From contig CM065303.1 in assembly GCA_032871835.1 (NCBI GenBank), positions 52,118,597 through 52,182,596 of the forward strand: 64,000 bases of DNA, read 5' to 3'. Both the position numbers and the translations under genes were made by a program. The notes beneath the pieces are model-generated. The model worked only from the letters and a program-made list of their open reading frames with translations. It did no database searches and was not told where the DNA came from. This DNA is from Dipteronia dyeriana. Taxonomy: Eukaryota; Streptophyta; Magnoliopsida; Sapindales; Sapindaceae. Positions 47,083 through 59,481 of the stretch are shown here, piece after piece; positions within the stretch are counted from its first letter, which is position 1, and each line of letters opens with the position of its first letter.

Positions 47083-47439
47083 AAGTTGGCTTAGTAGATC
47101 ACTAGGTTCAAGGGTAGAGTAAGAGCATATGTTAATTGCTTGAGTGTGTAACTCTTATTTGAAATAGTGGATTTGCTTTTGCCGTATGTTATGGTATCAA
47201 CCCGTGGATGTTTCCTCTTAGGAGGCTTTACCACGTAAATATCTTGTGTTGATTTTTAGCATCTTTAATTTCTTCACTTAGTTGATTTGTGTTGCTTGAA
47301 CATTTGCTTTATCATATATCATTTGGGATATTATACTAAGTGTTGTATAAGATTGCTTGTGTTTTTAAAAAAGATTAAAATTTGAGTATATACCTATTCA
47401 CCCCTTAGGTATATTTTACACTAGTTAAGGGAATTTACA

Positions 47440-48485
47440 CTAACAACTTAGAAACGGAAATCAAATTCCGTATAAATCCAAGAATATAAAATACATTGTC
47501 CAACAATATAATTATTACAAAAACGTAATCTAATTATGCCCACTGCTCGTGCCGACACGACATCCCCTGACCCCACACGTATTGAGAAGGCTTGCTCCTC
47601 TAGCTATGTCCAAGAATTAGTCCATTGTAAAGAAGAACAAACATGGTTAGTGGCTCCTGAATCAACTATCCAGGGCGAAGAATCATCTTCCACTAAACAT
47701 GACTCAAGAACAAGTAAATCATTTTTACCATTCTTGGACTTCTTCTTTCTTTGGGCTTTCTTGGGTTTGGGCTTACTCTTCGCCTTCCCAGCAGACCTCT
47801 TCCTCTATTTATTATTGGAGGAAGATGGTTCGACAACATTTGCCTCACCGGTCTTGCCCTTTTTGTCCTTAGACGTGGACTCAAAGGTAGTGAGCTCATT
47901 GAGCAACTGCGTGAGATTGAACATTAACTTGTTCATCTTGTAGTTACTTTTAAACTGATTGAAACTCTTTGAAAGAGTCGTCAGTATGATGCTCGCTTGA
48001 CTGGGTTCGTCAATGGCCCCGCCATTGACTTCTACCTTATTGAAGTAAGACATCATGCTCAAGACATGTTCCCGAACTGACGTACCTTCCTTCATGTAAT
48101 AGAGCATAGCGGAATGAACAACTTCGTGTCGCTTTTGCTTGGAGGGCTGCCCGAACATAGCTTGCAATGACTCTATGATTTTGAATGCTGAAGTCATTGC
48201 TTCATGCTTTGTGACAAGCACGTCTGTCATAGAATCCAATAGATATGTTCGGGCCTTCTCATCAGATGAGACCCATTGCTCGAATGCCTCACAAACAGTT
48301 CATGTGGCATTGGCAGCAGGCACTGGAGGACATTCCTCCATAAGTACAAACTTGAGGTCTTTGGTGCCCAATATTACATTAATGTTAAGTTTCCACTTAG
48401 TGTAGTTATCACCAGTTAATTTGTCGTTTACGAGAATTTGAAGTAATGCAGAAGACATTATTGCTGAAATAAATAAAACATTCAT
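47440..48485 (-). pseudogene. E3 Gag and protease region, zinc knuckle deleted
   Basis: The 48300-48485 frame has LLQILVNDKLTGDNYTKWK and ends at a TGA that replaces an Arg codon in E1. The 47805-48239 frame continues with FKIIESLQAMFGQPS, SFNQFKSNYKMNK and NLTQLLNELTTFE. Downstream, DLLVLESCLVEDDSSPWIVDSGATNH (spanning about 47640-47730) keeps the protease site. Between the Lys-rich tail and that site about 105 bp are missing relative to E1, removing the CX2CX4HX4C knuckle. Confidence 0.85.
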
Positions 48486-50070
48486 TCAGTCATTTATTTA
48501 AAACAAGTGCGAGTGCTTTGGCATAAATTTAAACATGATGCATGAGCATGTTTAACAAACTAGAACTACCCTAAAACTAGTTGCTATACCACGACAATCC
48601 AACATACCACAAAGAAGTGCCGTCTTAGGGTCGGTCAAGTCTTTGCACGTTGGACCAAGACATTCTCAATCAAATGATATTCTAGAATTACTCTTATTTC
48701 ATATCATTCAACCATTGTTTATTCAGTCAGGTTTTTAATTAACAAACTTAATCAAAACTTTCGTGAGTGTAACCCACTATTTCAGATCTCACGAGTTTAA
48801 CTCGAGAATTCCGCCTTAGGGTCGGTCAATCCTGAAATACCCTCAGAAATTCTATCCGTTAGGAAGTCAACCTTGATATTGACCTGTGTTGAAACCCTCT
48901 TTAGGGAGGACGAAAGCAAAGTTGTCATGAGGCTCCACTCGGATCTCACGGTGTTGAACTAATGATGGAGACCGCATGATATATATGTCATATATCCCTC
49001 TCCCACTCACTATTTTAAAAATATGGTTTTCTATTAACCGTTAATGCACCTAGACTCTATAGGATTAAACGACTAACTTTAATCAAGTTATCTAGCGTAT
49101 TAACTAATTAGAACCAAATTCTAATTAAATAATAAATTATTAATGATTTTTAACAATTAAAAATCTAATCTATTAGTGAATAATCTAAGCCTTTGTAAAA
49201 TATTTACTAAGGTCAGATTATTATGTTAGTGTTTACTAAGTTTTAACTATTAAAACCCTAACCCTTTATTCGGATCATTTATTATTAGGTTATTAATCAA
49301 ATTAATCCTAATAAATGACCCTATTAATCTAATTTTTTAAACACTTTAATAACTAGATTAATATCGATGAGAATTACCAAGTTTTCTAACCATTCAAAAA
49401 CTAATCTCATTATTCATAGCCATTTATGTATTTACCCATTTTAATCACATTAAAAAAAATACATAAAGCATCCGGCTATGATGCATGTATGGCGTATCAA
49501 ATATATTTATATAGGCATATATAATTTAAATGACATACATATGCATGACAATGCTTTTATCATCACATAATATAAAGCATACATGAATTGACCGAGTACT
49601 GTGGATTATTTAACCTAAAAAATTGGAATCTAAAATTACAAAAAATTTCCCAAGGCATTCCTTGGTCTTCTAGTAACTACAGATATCTTCCAGTCTCTTC
49701 AGGTCACTCCGATTCATCTCATGAATCCGAAATGAGAAATCTGCACGGAACGCACTAGGCAACACTTGCCAACGGAACCGTGTGTGAACAGTGCCGGTGA
49801 ACAGTACTGCCGTCGCCCGCGTTTCCAGTTCTTCGTTTACAGGTTACAATTTTTATTTATTTACAATATAATAACAGTAAAATAAAAATATAATAATAAA
49901 AATATTATACAACCCGTACCTTAAATCCATAGTACCATAAAAATTTATGATCAACCATGTTTAAATTAAACAATTTAATTATAAACATTCATACAATCTT
50001 AAAGATGGTGCCTACACATTCATACATACAGGAGCATCGAAAACAATTTCCTGTTCCGAAAAATAAATTG
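48486..50070 (-). other. E3 leader
   Basis: About 1.6 kb of untranslated leader between primer site and gag, matching E1 and E4. It includes a GC-richer patch (49740-49845) close to the LTR and no convincing ORF. Confidence 0.75.
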
Positions 50071-50082
50071 GTTCTGATACCA
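50071..50082 (-). other. E3 primer-binding site
   Basis: The minus strand reads TGGTATCAGAAC two bases inside the LTR end, matching the initiator tRNA-Met primer site at all but one base. Confidence 0.8.
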
Positions 50083-50084
50083 AT

Positions 50085-52212
50085 TGTTGGAACCCCGTTC
50101 ACCGGTCACGCAATGGAAGTAAGTTTTAATTTTTTTAATACAGATCATAATCTGTATCTGGGACCAGTGAACTTGGGATCGTAATTATTTTTCGGAACTA
50201 ATAAATACAGTATGTAAACACATGAAATTGAAATCAATATAATCAAAAAAAGAAAATCATACCAACGTTTGGAGGCTCATTCACTTAGTAATATGCTCCT
50301 GTCTGAACCAATCTTACCAACGTTTGGAGGCTCCTTCACTTTACGATGTGCTCCTGTCTGAACCACTCGATCTTCCTCGCTATCTCCTGGGACTGGTAAC
50401 TGCGTATGGACACGTCACGATCTCAAGATTTTGAATGAAGGATGTAGAGAATAGAAGAAACAAAGAAACCTTTTATTATATTTTTTTTTTCTTTTTGGCC
50501 GCCTGTTCAACACTTGAACAGTTTTTCTATTTTTTTTTTAATTCTCACGTACAAATACTTGCACCAATCTGTGTTGTTTGCATCTAATGCCCAATCTATT
50601 GTCTGCGTTGATCTCACGCAAAAAACATATGAATTGCCTCTCATGCCAAATTCCTTTTTTTTTTTTTTTTTTGTACTGATATGTGTTTGTCTTTTATTGA
50701 TTCATACACACACAAGTTTGCATCCCATGCAAACATTGTATGCATTCTTATCAAAAATTCAAACACCACAATTTACATCAAATACAAATTGAATAGCATA
50801 TGGTGTGTCTTGTGCTTCTCTTCTTGTGTTGATTGTATTTTTCTTATAATTATTTTTTTAAATATATCTAATTTATTAAAAGTGATAATAAGTATTTTAA
50901 ATTTATACTTAAATTTAAATATTTAGATAAATGATTTAGTAAACTAAAATAATCCTATTATTTTATTTTCACCTAAATCCATATATCAACTAACACTCTC
51001 CAATTAATAGTTAATTAATAATTCATAATTATCAATATAATTAAATAATCTAATTATTTAATTAATTTAATTAATTTAACTATTAAAATTTATTAATTAA
51101 ATAATCTCATTATTCAATTAATTTCTGAATATATACTTGTCACTTTCGTAACACAATTAATTAGACAATTTAATTAATTAACCGTGACCCTTGTTACCTA
51201 AATCGATCGGGCTAGCAAGGGAACCTAATGGACCCACTATATTTTGAGCTCCAATAATCCTCGGAATCATTAATTAAATTCTTTAATTAATATTCCTTGA
51301 TTATTAACTCCGGTGTTATTCCATTAAAAACCCGAAGTTGCACTCTCTCAACTGTAGACGCTTTTACACGGACCGATACAACTTGGTGTCCATCGATATT
51401 GCTATTACATATGGTGTGATCCTCCACAATAGTTCATAATTAGAGATGGGACATAATATCTGTTATACTCTTCTAATTACATATATCCTTTAAGTACCGT
51501 GGATTCTCCAATAGATAATAAATCCTATTTCCTCACGGAATTAGAAGAGCGCTCATATTGTCCAAGCCAGGAATCAACCCTTAAGGGAACTACTATATAC
51601 TTCTCACAAGAAGGAGTGGATTCCACTATTGTGTACAAACCTTCCCATCCACAAGCCAAACCGCAATCCCAGCATACAGAGTATATTGATCGGAAACATC
51701 ATCCGACCTCACCCATGGTATATCAAAGATCACGATCTAACCTGAAGGAGTCGATAAGACACTCAGGATTAAGATCACCCACATATAGCCATCATTAGTT
51801 GATATATATAAATCTCATCGGTAAACGAATCTTGGTGAGAGATTCATATAGATCATGGCCTAGTCCTAAATGATCACATCATACAAGGTGCCTCCATTCC
51901 CATATCTCATATGAATGATTCAGGATAGAATCATCGTACATTACGTAATGGACCGCAGCTATAGATTAACCATAAATAATGTACCCAACTTTATTTGCTA
52001 TCTATGGACTCTTTATATTGCACGTCTCTTACTATATCCATCTGCATATGACACTCATATACACAGTTCGAGATTATATTCGGTAATCTTGGATGTTAAA
52101 TATATGCAAAAGTTATAAAATAAACAACACAACAAGAATGATTTGAACTTTTTCTTTTATTTATTTCATAAATCCGTTTACAAATTACATCTTTAGGGCA
52201 TAAGCCCCAACA
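50085..52212 (-). repeat. E3 5' LTR
   Basis: On the minus strand it starts TGTTGGGGCTTATGCCC at 52212 and ends GGGGTTCCAACA at 50085. It differs from the 3' LTR at about 15 positions in the first 180 bp by eye. Confidence 0.92.
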
Positions 52213-53911
52213 ACATAGGCATCAAAGTCCACAAAACAAAGTAGTCTAGTTCTTGTACATGAACAAAAACCTAGAGCATGCAAATCACCAAAACACACTT
52301 AAATCTTAGATTTCATTCACGTAAGTAAAGCTTGAAATAAAACATATTCATTAAGCATGTATTGAAGACTTTGGAACCAAAACCAAAAATGCTAGAATCA
52401 AAAGATATGTTCAATGAAATTCTCTAGCAATCATTTAAAGCACATATTCGCAAAATAATCAATTAAATCTCAATAGGCTCTAAATATAAAATTAAATGTG
52501 CTAATCCTAAATATATTCAACTAAACAATCCTATCACATGTAAAGGCTATCAAACATCAAAATAGAATCAATTAACACACAGATAATCCTAAAATCTTAG
52601 CTTGGCACAATACAACTCTTAAACGAGTGAAATCATAGATTTAAGAAAACGTTGATCACATTTAAGTCTCTAATTAGACAAATCTAGCTTATAATTGAAC
52701 CTCTATCTCTTAATTGCATTTGATCAAGCAATATACACATAAATGGGAAGAATACCCAAGGTATTTGAGCATTATAAAGAACAAAACTCAAAAGATAATC
52801 AAATACCTTGACAACTTGAGTGGATTCATGAAATTGGTGTAGAAGCACTAAAATACTTGAACAAAATACTTTCAAGTTGCTTAGAGATTATAGAGGACTT
52901 CAAGACGAAAAATCCCCTTTTTGAATCACTCAAATCGGATAAGAAATGAGTGAGTTATGGTGATTTGAAATTGAGTGAAATTTTAAGAAAAAAATTCTGC
53001 ACTTGTCTTATAAATTGAAAAAAGAGAGCGAGAGAGTATTTAAAAGAAAGAATGGGAGGGAGAGTGATGTGGAATGAAGGGGGCCACATGAAGTCAAAAG
53101 GGACATGCCACATTATCTCTGTGAAGGTGTGTGGCCTCTACGGGGGCAGAGGGTGTCCCTTCCCGTGGATACCACGTGCCTCAACTGGAGAGGGATGCTT
53201 GTGGCAAATTGCCACTCCCTCTTTCCTTAGCTCCTTTACGTGCTCCTCTCGCGTTCTTCTACTATTCTCCGGTCTCCAAACTCTGATTTCGAATCCGTTT
53301 TTGGATTATGAACTGGAACTCTCTCACGAACATGGAAGTCTATGAAACTTCAACAAAAAATATGGAAATCTACTCGATAATCAAAGACAAAACCATGGAT
53401 GATAAAGACACGGAAAATTTTGTAACTTCCAACTCAGAACTCAAAAACTTATGAATGAGTAACCGAAATATTTGAAAATCAATAAGGAACAATATGAGAA
53501 CATATTAAAGTCCGATACCAACAAAATACAAACAAATAAACACAAGAATACATAAGTATTCTATTTCTTAGATATAGTCTTAGAACATGCAATTTTATAT
53601 AATTTGTCAATCTAAATCTAATGAATGTGTATACAATGATATGTGTGTGGATGTGTTATACCAATTGAACGCAATGATGTAGGGACACATATGAATATAA
53701 TGTGTGTATGCCTAAATGCATTGTACAAGAAATGAGGTTTAGATATACCTTTGATATGCAACAAAGCTTACTCCTCTTGAAGACTTCGCTTTGCTTGATA
53801 GTTGCCAACCCTCTTTAAAGCTTGAATATCCATAAGCCTAGACAACTAATCAATACAATGAAAATATCATTTTGATATAGAATTATGCCAACATGAATCG
53901 AAAACCTAACA
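52213..53911 (-). mobile_element. E5 3' LTR, second part
   Basis: After the ACATA duplication the LTR interrupted at 40353 resumes. On the minus strand it begins TGTTAGGTTTTCG at 53911, followed within the element by the polypurine tract acaaagggaaagat (53912-53925). It includes GC-rich foldback-like sequence near 53085-53215, a divergent relative of the LTR foldback. A short ORF at 53052-53345 overlies that region and is not considered real. Confidence 0.8.
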
Positions 53912-54895
53912 ATCTTTCCCTTTGTAAAATTCCATGACAAAACAACTATAAAAAAAATTCTAAACATACAAAATGAAGATTGGTCACCAACACACCCTCA
54001 CATTACAATGAGTTTGTAATCTTATACTAATCTTCAACAAGTCTTGAACTTCTTCACTTGATCATCTCTTGATATCACCTAAAACAAGTTGAAGAACAAT
54101 GCAAATACAATAGAATATATGTGGCTAAAATATATACTTGGCATGAACAAAAGCAATAAAGTCCAAATGGATGCATGTATACGCCCCCTTAATACCTGCA
54201 TAATATCCATCCAAAAAAAAAATTCCATCCAAGTTATTACATGCCAAAAGAAGTTCAAAGACACTAGATACCAATTATATACCAATTGAAACAAATAAAA
54301 CAAATAAAAAAAATGAAGATTAAGATGAGCTAAATCTAGTATCATATATTTCTCCCCAATTTTGACATGAAATGAGACAAAAAGGAAAAAGAAACGATAC
54401 CTCAATATCATATAGGTCTTTGTTATCCATTTGTGCCATAATAGAATTTTGCACGATTTGTTGATCTCACATAATGCTTTGAGATGGATGCTTTGCTTGA
54501 AGAGATGCTTTCTTTCAAGCTTTGATTTTTGCATCCTGTTGAACGACCTTTGTATTTAGCTCCTCAATCTTCCTCATTGACTCCACAAGCTCTTCTTAAA
54601 ATTGTATGGCGCAATCCTGAAGATAAGTTGTGCTTCATGCTTTTCTTAACTCTTGAGCATTATCAAAAAGCCTAAATGTATCATTGGATTCACATTTGTT
54701 CTTGTATGACATAAAAGCCACACGTTTATGAAACCACGGTTAAGAAACACGGTTAATGATTTTAAGAAAAACCTAACAAAGTTTATTTGGATAGATTTTA
54801 AATAACCACTCAAAGAAAAAATCATTAACCTAAATTCCAAGCTTTGCGTTTAACCGTGAGTGCCACCGGATCTCGTTAATTGCATCTAACAACCT
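53912..54895 (-). mobile_element. E5 internal region, internally deleted
   Basis: Only about 1 kb separates the polypurine tract (53912-53925) from the primer site (54896), and no gag or pol motif was recognised. Near 54530-54600 the minus strand can read EELVESMRKIEELNTKVVQQ, a coiled-coil-like stretch, with stops on either side. A second purine-rich stretch, attggggagaaatat, lies at 54346-54360. The 151-codon ORF at 54079-54534 is rich in aromatic and hydrophobic residues and AT-driven; I do not call it a gene. E5 is best read as a deletion derivative. Confidence 0.6.
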
Positions 54896-54909
54896 GCTCT
54901 GATACCAAT
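54896..54909 (-). other. E5 primer-binding site
   Basis: The minus strand reads ATTGGTATCAGAGC, a perfect initiator tRNA-Met primer site, directly after the LTR end GTATTTTCA. It shows that the LTR at 54910 is a 5' LTR. Confidence 0.85.
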
Positions 54910-55631
54910 TGAAAATACAAACATGGTTAATTTTCCTAAAGCTAACCTAGAGGGGGTGAAAGGATTTTTATACCCTTTTTTTATCCCTTGAAACAAACAT
55001 AAGTTTGTCCCTCTAGATATATTGTATCACAATTTATTAAGCATATACAAGCACACATAGGCCATTGAAAGACATTCAATCTAGTAAAGTCAATATAGTA
55101 TATGATCATGTGAAAAGATTTCACTAAAACATAAATCATTAACCACTTGTGCTTATATATATATACATGTCAACTCTAAACAAGTGCTAAATAAGGTTTC
55201 ATTATTTGTAAATAAATAAACTTATAGAAATAAATGAAGTATGCTACTTTGATCAAGTAGCTAATCGTATCTCACATATATACAAAGATCTTGTTCTTAT
55301 AAGGATATCCAACAATAAAGTTCTAAACAAGATATTAACAAAACACATATACAAATATCAAAGAGATAGAGATATAGATATTTGACACCCGATTTTTACG
55401 TGGTAAAACCTCCAAAGAGGAAACGTCCACGGGTTGATACCATAGCCACCAACAAACCACTTTTCATTAGTTGGATAAAAGTACACCCTAAAAATATAAC
55501 CAATCCACATGATACATTTCCTATTGGATATTCTTTCTATCCTACCCTCCAACCTTTTACTAATGAAATATTTGCCTCCTTGCTTGAATTTTTGGATCAC
55601 CTCGATCTTTGTCAAGACTCCTTGCTTAGCT
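54910..55631 (-). mobile_element. E5 5' LTR, partial
   Basis: It contains the U5 signature cctagagggggtgaaagg (54947-54964) and the acgtggtaaaacctccaaagaggaaacgtccacggg block (55398-55433). It is cut at about 55632 by the end of another LTR, so only the 3' 0.7 kb remains. By eye it is clearly diverged from the 37660 LTR, so the pairing as one element is tentative. Confidence 0.65.
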
Positions 55632-55675
55632 TAAAAATGTACAAATGTAGTTAATTTTTTTTAGCTAACCTAGAA

Positions 55676-55713
<38 letters not shown>
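55676..55713 (+). repeat. G38 homopolymer at conserved LTR position
   Basis: Thirty-eight consecutive G lie at the complement of the C-tract in the U5 signature (gctaacctagaa-G-aggggtgaatagg). Compare C20 at 4530. The length may be affected by sequencing or assembly. Confidence 0.85.
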
Positions 55714-55714
<1 letters not shown>

Positions 55715-55726
55715 GGGGTGAATAGG

Positions 55727-56277
55727 TAATGTCGGCGGAAGCAATTTGAATCAGGAAATTCACACACTCACATCGGCAACAAGCTTTCTTGTCTCTTTTG
55801 ATTCAAAGAATACCAGGAAAAAGACTAATTTGAGAGCAAAAGCTCAATCACGAATTTTATTTCACTAAAAACTAATTTTCAAACCCTAATACATTCTATT
55901 AAATTGGGAACGAAATAAACTCCTAGACTCCTAAAACCACTCGATCAAATCAAGAAAAGAATCTCGTATAATACTAAATAAATTAAAATCTAAATCTAAA
56001 TCTAATCTCATTCGAAAAAGGAAAGAAAAATCGTAATTATCGCGCAAGTAACTTATAGTGCCCGAACGACAAACTAAACGACCTTTTTTGGGCCTCTTCT
56101 AGGCCTAATCACAAGAAACTAGGTCTATGATAAATTGTAGAGCACGTCCTGGGCTTTGCGAAAATATATTATAATAGTAATTCCAAGCTCGTATGCATAA
56201 GTTGTGCCTCTACAGTTAGACCCCGTTTAAGGTGCTCCAGGCGACCCAAAAACCAAAGTGAAACCTACGTTGCATCA
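55727..56277. mobile_element. 551-bp insertion, possible solo LTR of another family
   Basis: The LTR alignment breaks after gggtgaatagg and resumes at gtttttacac. Flanks ATAGG (55722-55726) and ATAAG (56278-56282) form a one-mismatch 5-bp duplication. On the minus strand it starts TGATGCAACGTAGG and ends CCGCCGACATTA. It is non-coding and unlike the other LTRs in the window. Confidence 0.6.
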
Positions 56278-56563
56278 ATAAGTTTTTACACTTTTTTTCA
56301 TTCCCTTCAAAACAAACATACGTTTATCTTTCTAGCTAGCTTGAATAACAATTCTTAAGATAATAAAGCATATGTACATAAACAATATGTAATATCAAAC
56401 AAAGAATTGTCATCCAAACTTACAAGTTGCTAGTGAAAGGATTACAATGAAACTAAAAACAAAATATACTTGTAATCTCAATATTGTTCCATATGTATAA
56501 GTATTCAATCAAAGATAATCATGTACAAATAAAATGAAATTTACAATTTTGTTCAAACACAAG

Positions 56564-57240
56564 ACTCATCGACGTTTTGCTTAAAGCCATAGGTTTTGAT
56601 AGCATTATCAAACCTAATGTTCCAAGATCTAGATGCTTGTTTCAGTCCATAGATGGATCTTTGCAGCTTGCAAACCTTTTGCTTTTGATCTTGGGACATG
56701 AATCCCTCTGGTTGCATCATATAGATGATTTATCAAGATTGTCATTCAAAAATGTAGTCTTGCTGTCCATTTGTCAAATTACATAATTGAAATAGGCAGC
56801 AATGGATAAGTGAATCTGAATAGACTTAAACATAGCTACTGGTGAAAAGGTCTCTTCATAATCAACTCCCTTATTTTGGGTATAACCCCTTGCCACTAAA
56901 CATGCTTTGAAGGTCTCTACGTTCTCGTCTACTCCTCTCTTTCTCTTGTAGATCCACTTACAACTTATGGTTTTATCCCATTTGGTAACTCTACAAGTTC
57001 ATAAACTGAGTTAGAGTACATGGACTCCATCTCGAGATTCATGGCTTTAAGCCATTCCTCTTTATCGAATCTTCAATTGCCTGTTTAAATGACAATGGAT
57101 CATCCACACTATCATCAGAGATGATAACTTTTGCCTCCCCAATACCTAAATAGCGATCATGTTGTCGAACAACGAATAGTCTAACTAGGAATCGTCTGAT
57201 TCTCAAACGTAGGTGGAACATCAACTCTTGTTGATTGAGT
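56564..57240 (-). pseudogene. E4 reverse transcriptase, N-terminal part
   Basis: Minus frames contain RQHDRYLGIGEAKV and DDPLSFKQAIED (57039-57224), then broken frames matching E1 through the ARLVAKGYTQ, MFKSIQIHLSIAAYF and MDSKTTFLNDNLD regions. The catalytic YVDD part lies beyond the truncation and is missing. Confidence 0.75.
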
Positions 57241-58200
57241 ACTGGTAGTACTAGGCTCTAACTCATTTAACACAATCTTGCTTCGAGGTTTATGATCACT
57301 GATATAGTTATCCTCAAGAACGTTACATTTTTCGATACAAATACTTTCTTCTCCTCAAGATTATAAAAGTATCCACATTTAGTCTCCTTGGAATAACCTA
57401 CAAACAAGCAAACCATAGACTTAAGGTCCAGCTTTCCAGTTTTGTTCTTCAGTACATGTACTAGACACCATCATATGGGAAAATATCGTAAACTAGCTTT
57501 ATGACCATTCCACAACTCTAGGGGAGTCTTAGGAACAAATTTGTTTAGGACTACATTCAAATGTATGCCACCGTTTGTAGTGCATATCCCTAAAAAAAAT
57601 TGGTAATGATGAGAAACTAATCATAGATCTCACCATTTCCATCAGGGTTCTATTTTTTGTCTCTGTAACACCATTTTGTTATGGTGTTCCAGGAGCTGTG
57701 AGTTGGGATATGATCCAATGTTCAGCCATGTAGTCTTCAAACTCTTAGCCAAGGTACTAACCTTCATGATCCAATCATAGAGCCTTGATAGTCTCGCCTA
57801 ATTGGTTCTAAACTTCAGCTCAAAATTCTTTGAACTTTTCAAAAATTTCCTACTTCTGTTGCATTAGATAGACATATTTGTATCTAGAGTAGTCATCTAT
57901 AAAGGTGATAAAATACTCAAAACCACCCCTTGCTTTAACATTCATTGGTCCACAAATGTCTGAATGTATAAGCTCTATTGGTTCTATAGCTCTAAGTCGT
58001 TTTCCAATTAAAGGTCTCTTGGTCGTTTTACCTTCTGAACAAGATTCCCAGAAATGTAAGGTGCAAACCTTTAACTAGCTTAAAGGCCCACTTTTAAATA
58101 ATATGTTTATCCTATCAAGGATTAATATAGCCAAGTCTTAGATGCTATAAATACATTTCATTATCTGGAGAAATTTTATGTTGTTTTGTTTTAGGTTTTT
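57241..58200 (-). pseudogene. E4 integrase
   Basis: Broken frames carry the integrase zinc region, then IELIHSDICGPMNVKARGG, where the first catalytic Asp is retained, unlike E1 and E3. The DYSRY-like and VVCLFVGYSKETK-like motifs follow. Multiple stops and small indels are present. Confidence 0.75.
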
Positions 58201-59481
58201 CAACTTTAAACAATTCAGCATTGAGCAGTACTGTATGAATTAACGGTATTAAAACATGCAAGTTGTTTTCATTCAAACCTGAACAAATATTTAAACCATC
58301 TCAAGAAATAATAACTGACTTATTATTAAAATAAATAGAATATAAATGTTCCAACATTTTGGACACAGAAATCAAATTCCTTGTGAATCTAGGAATAAAA
58401 TAAACAGAATTTTAAAAAAAAATTCAAAGCGGAGTCTAACTACTCCCACTGCTCTTGGTGACATGACATCCCTTGACCCAACACACATAGAGAAGGCTCC
58501 TTTATCAAGCTTTGTCCAAGAATCAGTCCACTACAAGAAAGAGTAAATATGGTTAGTGGCCCCTGAATCAACTATCCAAGGTGAAGAATCATCTTCCACT
58601 AAACATGATTCAATAACAAGTTAATCTCATTTACCTTTTGCCCCTTTCTTCTTAGCTACCTCCTCTAAATATTGAGGACAATTCCTTATCCAGTGACCAA
58701 TTTTATCGTAGTGGAAAAATTTTCTTTGCCTTTATCCTTATCGGTGGAGGTGCCCTTCTTCTTACTTTGGGCTTTCTTGGGTTTACCTTGCCATCATCTC
58801 TTCCTCTTTTTAGATCCAGAGGAAGATGATTCAACAACATTTTCTTCAGCAATCTTACCTTTGTTGTCCTTAATCATGGACTCAAAAGTAGTGAGCTCAT
58901 TAAGAAACTGAGTCAGGTTGAATCTCAACTTGTTCATCCTATAGCTGCTTTTAAACTGATTGAAACTCTTGGGAAGAGTCGTCAGTTTGATGCTCACCTG
59001 GCTAGGTTCATCAATGTCCCTGCCATTGACCTCTGTCATGTTGAAATGAGACTTCATGCTCAGAATATGTTCCCTAACATATGTACCCTCTTTCATCAGA
59101 GCAAGCATTACGGAACGAACAAATTCGTGTCACTTTTGCTTCGAGGGCTGGCTGAACATAGTCTGCAATGACTCCATGATTTTGAATGCTATAGCTATTA
59201 CTAACAAGCACTTCTGTCATACAGTCTAACAAATAAGTTTATGCCTTCTCATCAGATGAGACCTATTTTTGGTATGCCTCATGAACATTTCGTGCGGCAT
59301 TGCCATGCTGTGGAGGAGACTCCTCCGTAAGCATAAACTTTAGGTCTTTTTTTACCAAGATTACGTTGATATTATTTTTCCACTTATTATAGTTTGCTCT
59401 AGTTAATTTGTCATGAGCAAGGATTTGTAATAATGTAGAAGACATTGCTGAAAAAAAAACATAAATAAAGAATTCATTCAT
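58201..59481 (-). pseudogene. E4 Gag and protease, degraded zinc knuckle
   Basis: The 59263-59481 frame has LLQILAHDKLTRANYNKWK. The 58794-59108 frame has EHILSMKSHFNMTEVN, SIKLTTLPKSFNQFKSSY and NLTQFLNELTTFE. Near 58680-58725 the knuckle reads FFHYDKIGHWIRNC, so the first two Cys are replaced by Phe and Tyr while His and the last Cys remain. The protease site DSGATNH is recognisable at about 58570. Confidence 0.8.

Larger units (their letters stand above)
45324..47439 (+). mobile_element. Solo LTR, SIRE-like copia, 2.1 kb, nested in E3
   Basis: It starts TATTAGGTTTTAG (first dinucleotide TA rather than TG) and ends GGAATTTACA. The perfect duplication CTAAC flanks it (45319-45323 and 47440-47444). 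The uninterrupted site is legible in E1 near 28674. It has the foldback (46002-46073), about five units of the 42-bp array (46879-47082) and the ccgtggatgtttcctcttagg block (47212-47232). Its 3' end resembles the E2 LTR rather than the 2.6-kb solo LTRs, marking a second subfamily. Confidence 0.92.
40359..52212 (-). mobile_element. E3, Angela/BARE-like copia retrotransposon with both LTRs
   Basis: LTRs are 40359-42469 and 50085-52212. The perfect target duplication ACATA is at 40354-40358 and 52213-52217. On the minus strand the order is 5' LTR, primer site (50071-50082), leader, gag, protease, integrase, RT, RNase H, polypurine tract (42470-42480) and 3' LTR. It sits in the E5 LTR and contains the solo LTR 45324-47439. 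Coding regions carry more stops than E1. Confidence 0.93.
55632..56563 (-). mobile_element. LTR fragment of the forward-element subfamily, interrupted
   Basis: Its end (taaaaatgtacaaatg..., complement of an LTR terminus) and its interior (cttacaagttgctagtg, cttaagataataaagcat) match the complement of the 5' LTR ending at 6158, from about 5870 onward. About 380 bp of LTR remain around a 551-bp insertion. It ends at about 56563 against truncated E4 pol. Confidence 0.7.

Noticed and set aside
54079..54534. 151-codon hydrophobic minus-strand ORF in E5, possibly envelope-like
   Set aside because: Composition follows AT-rich sequence (Phe, Leu, Tyr, Ile), with no signal peptide or ordered membrane pattern I could trust, and it overlaps the non-coding 3' region.
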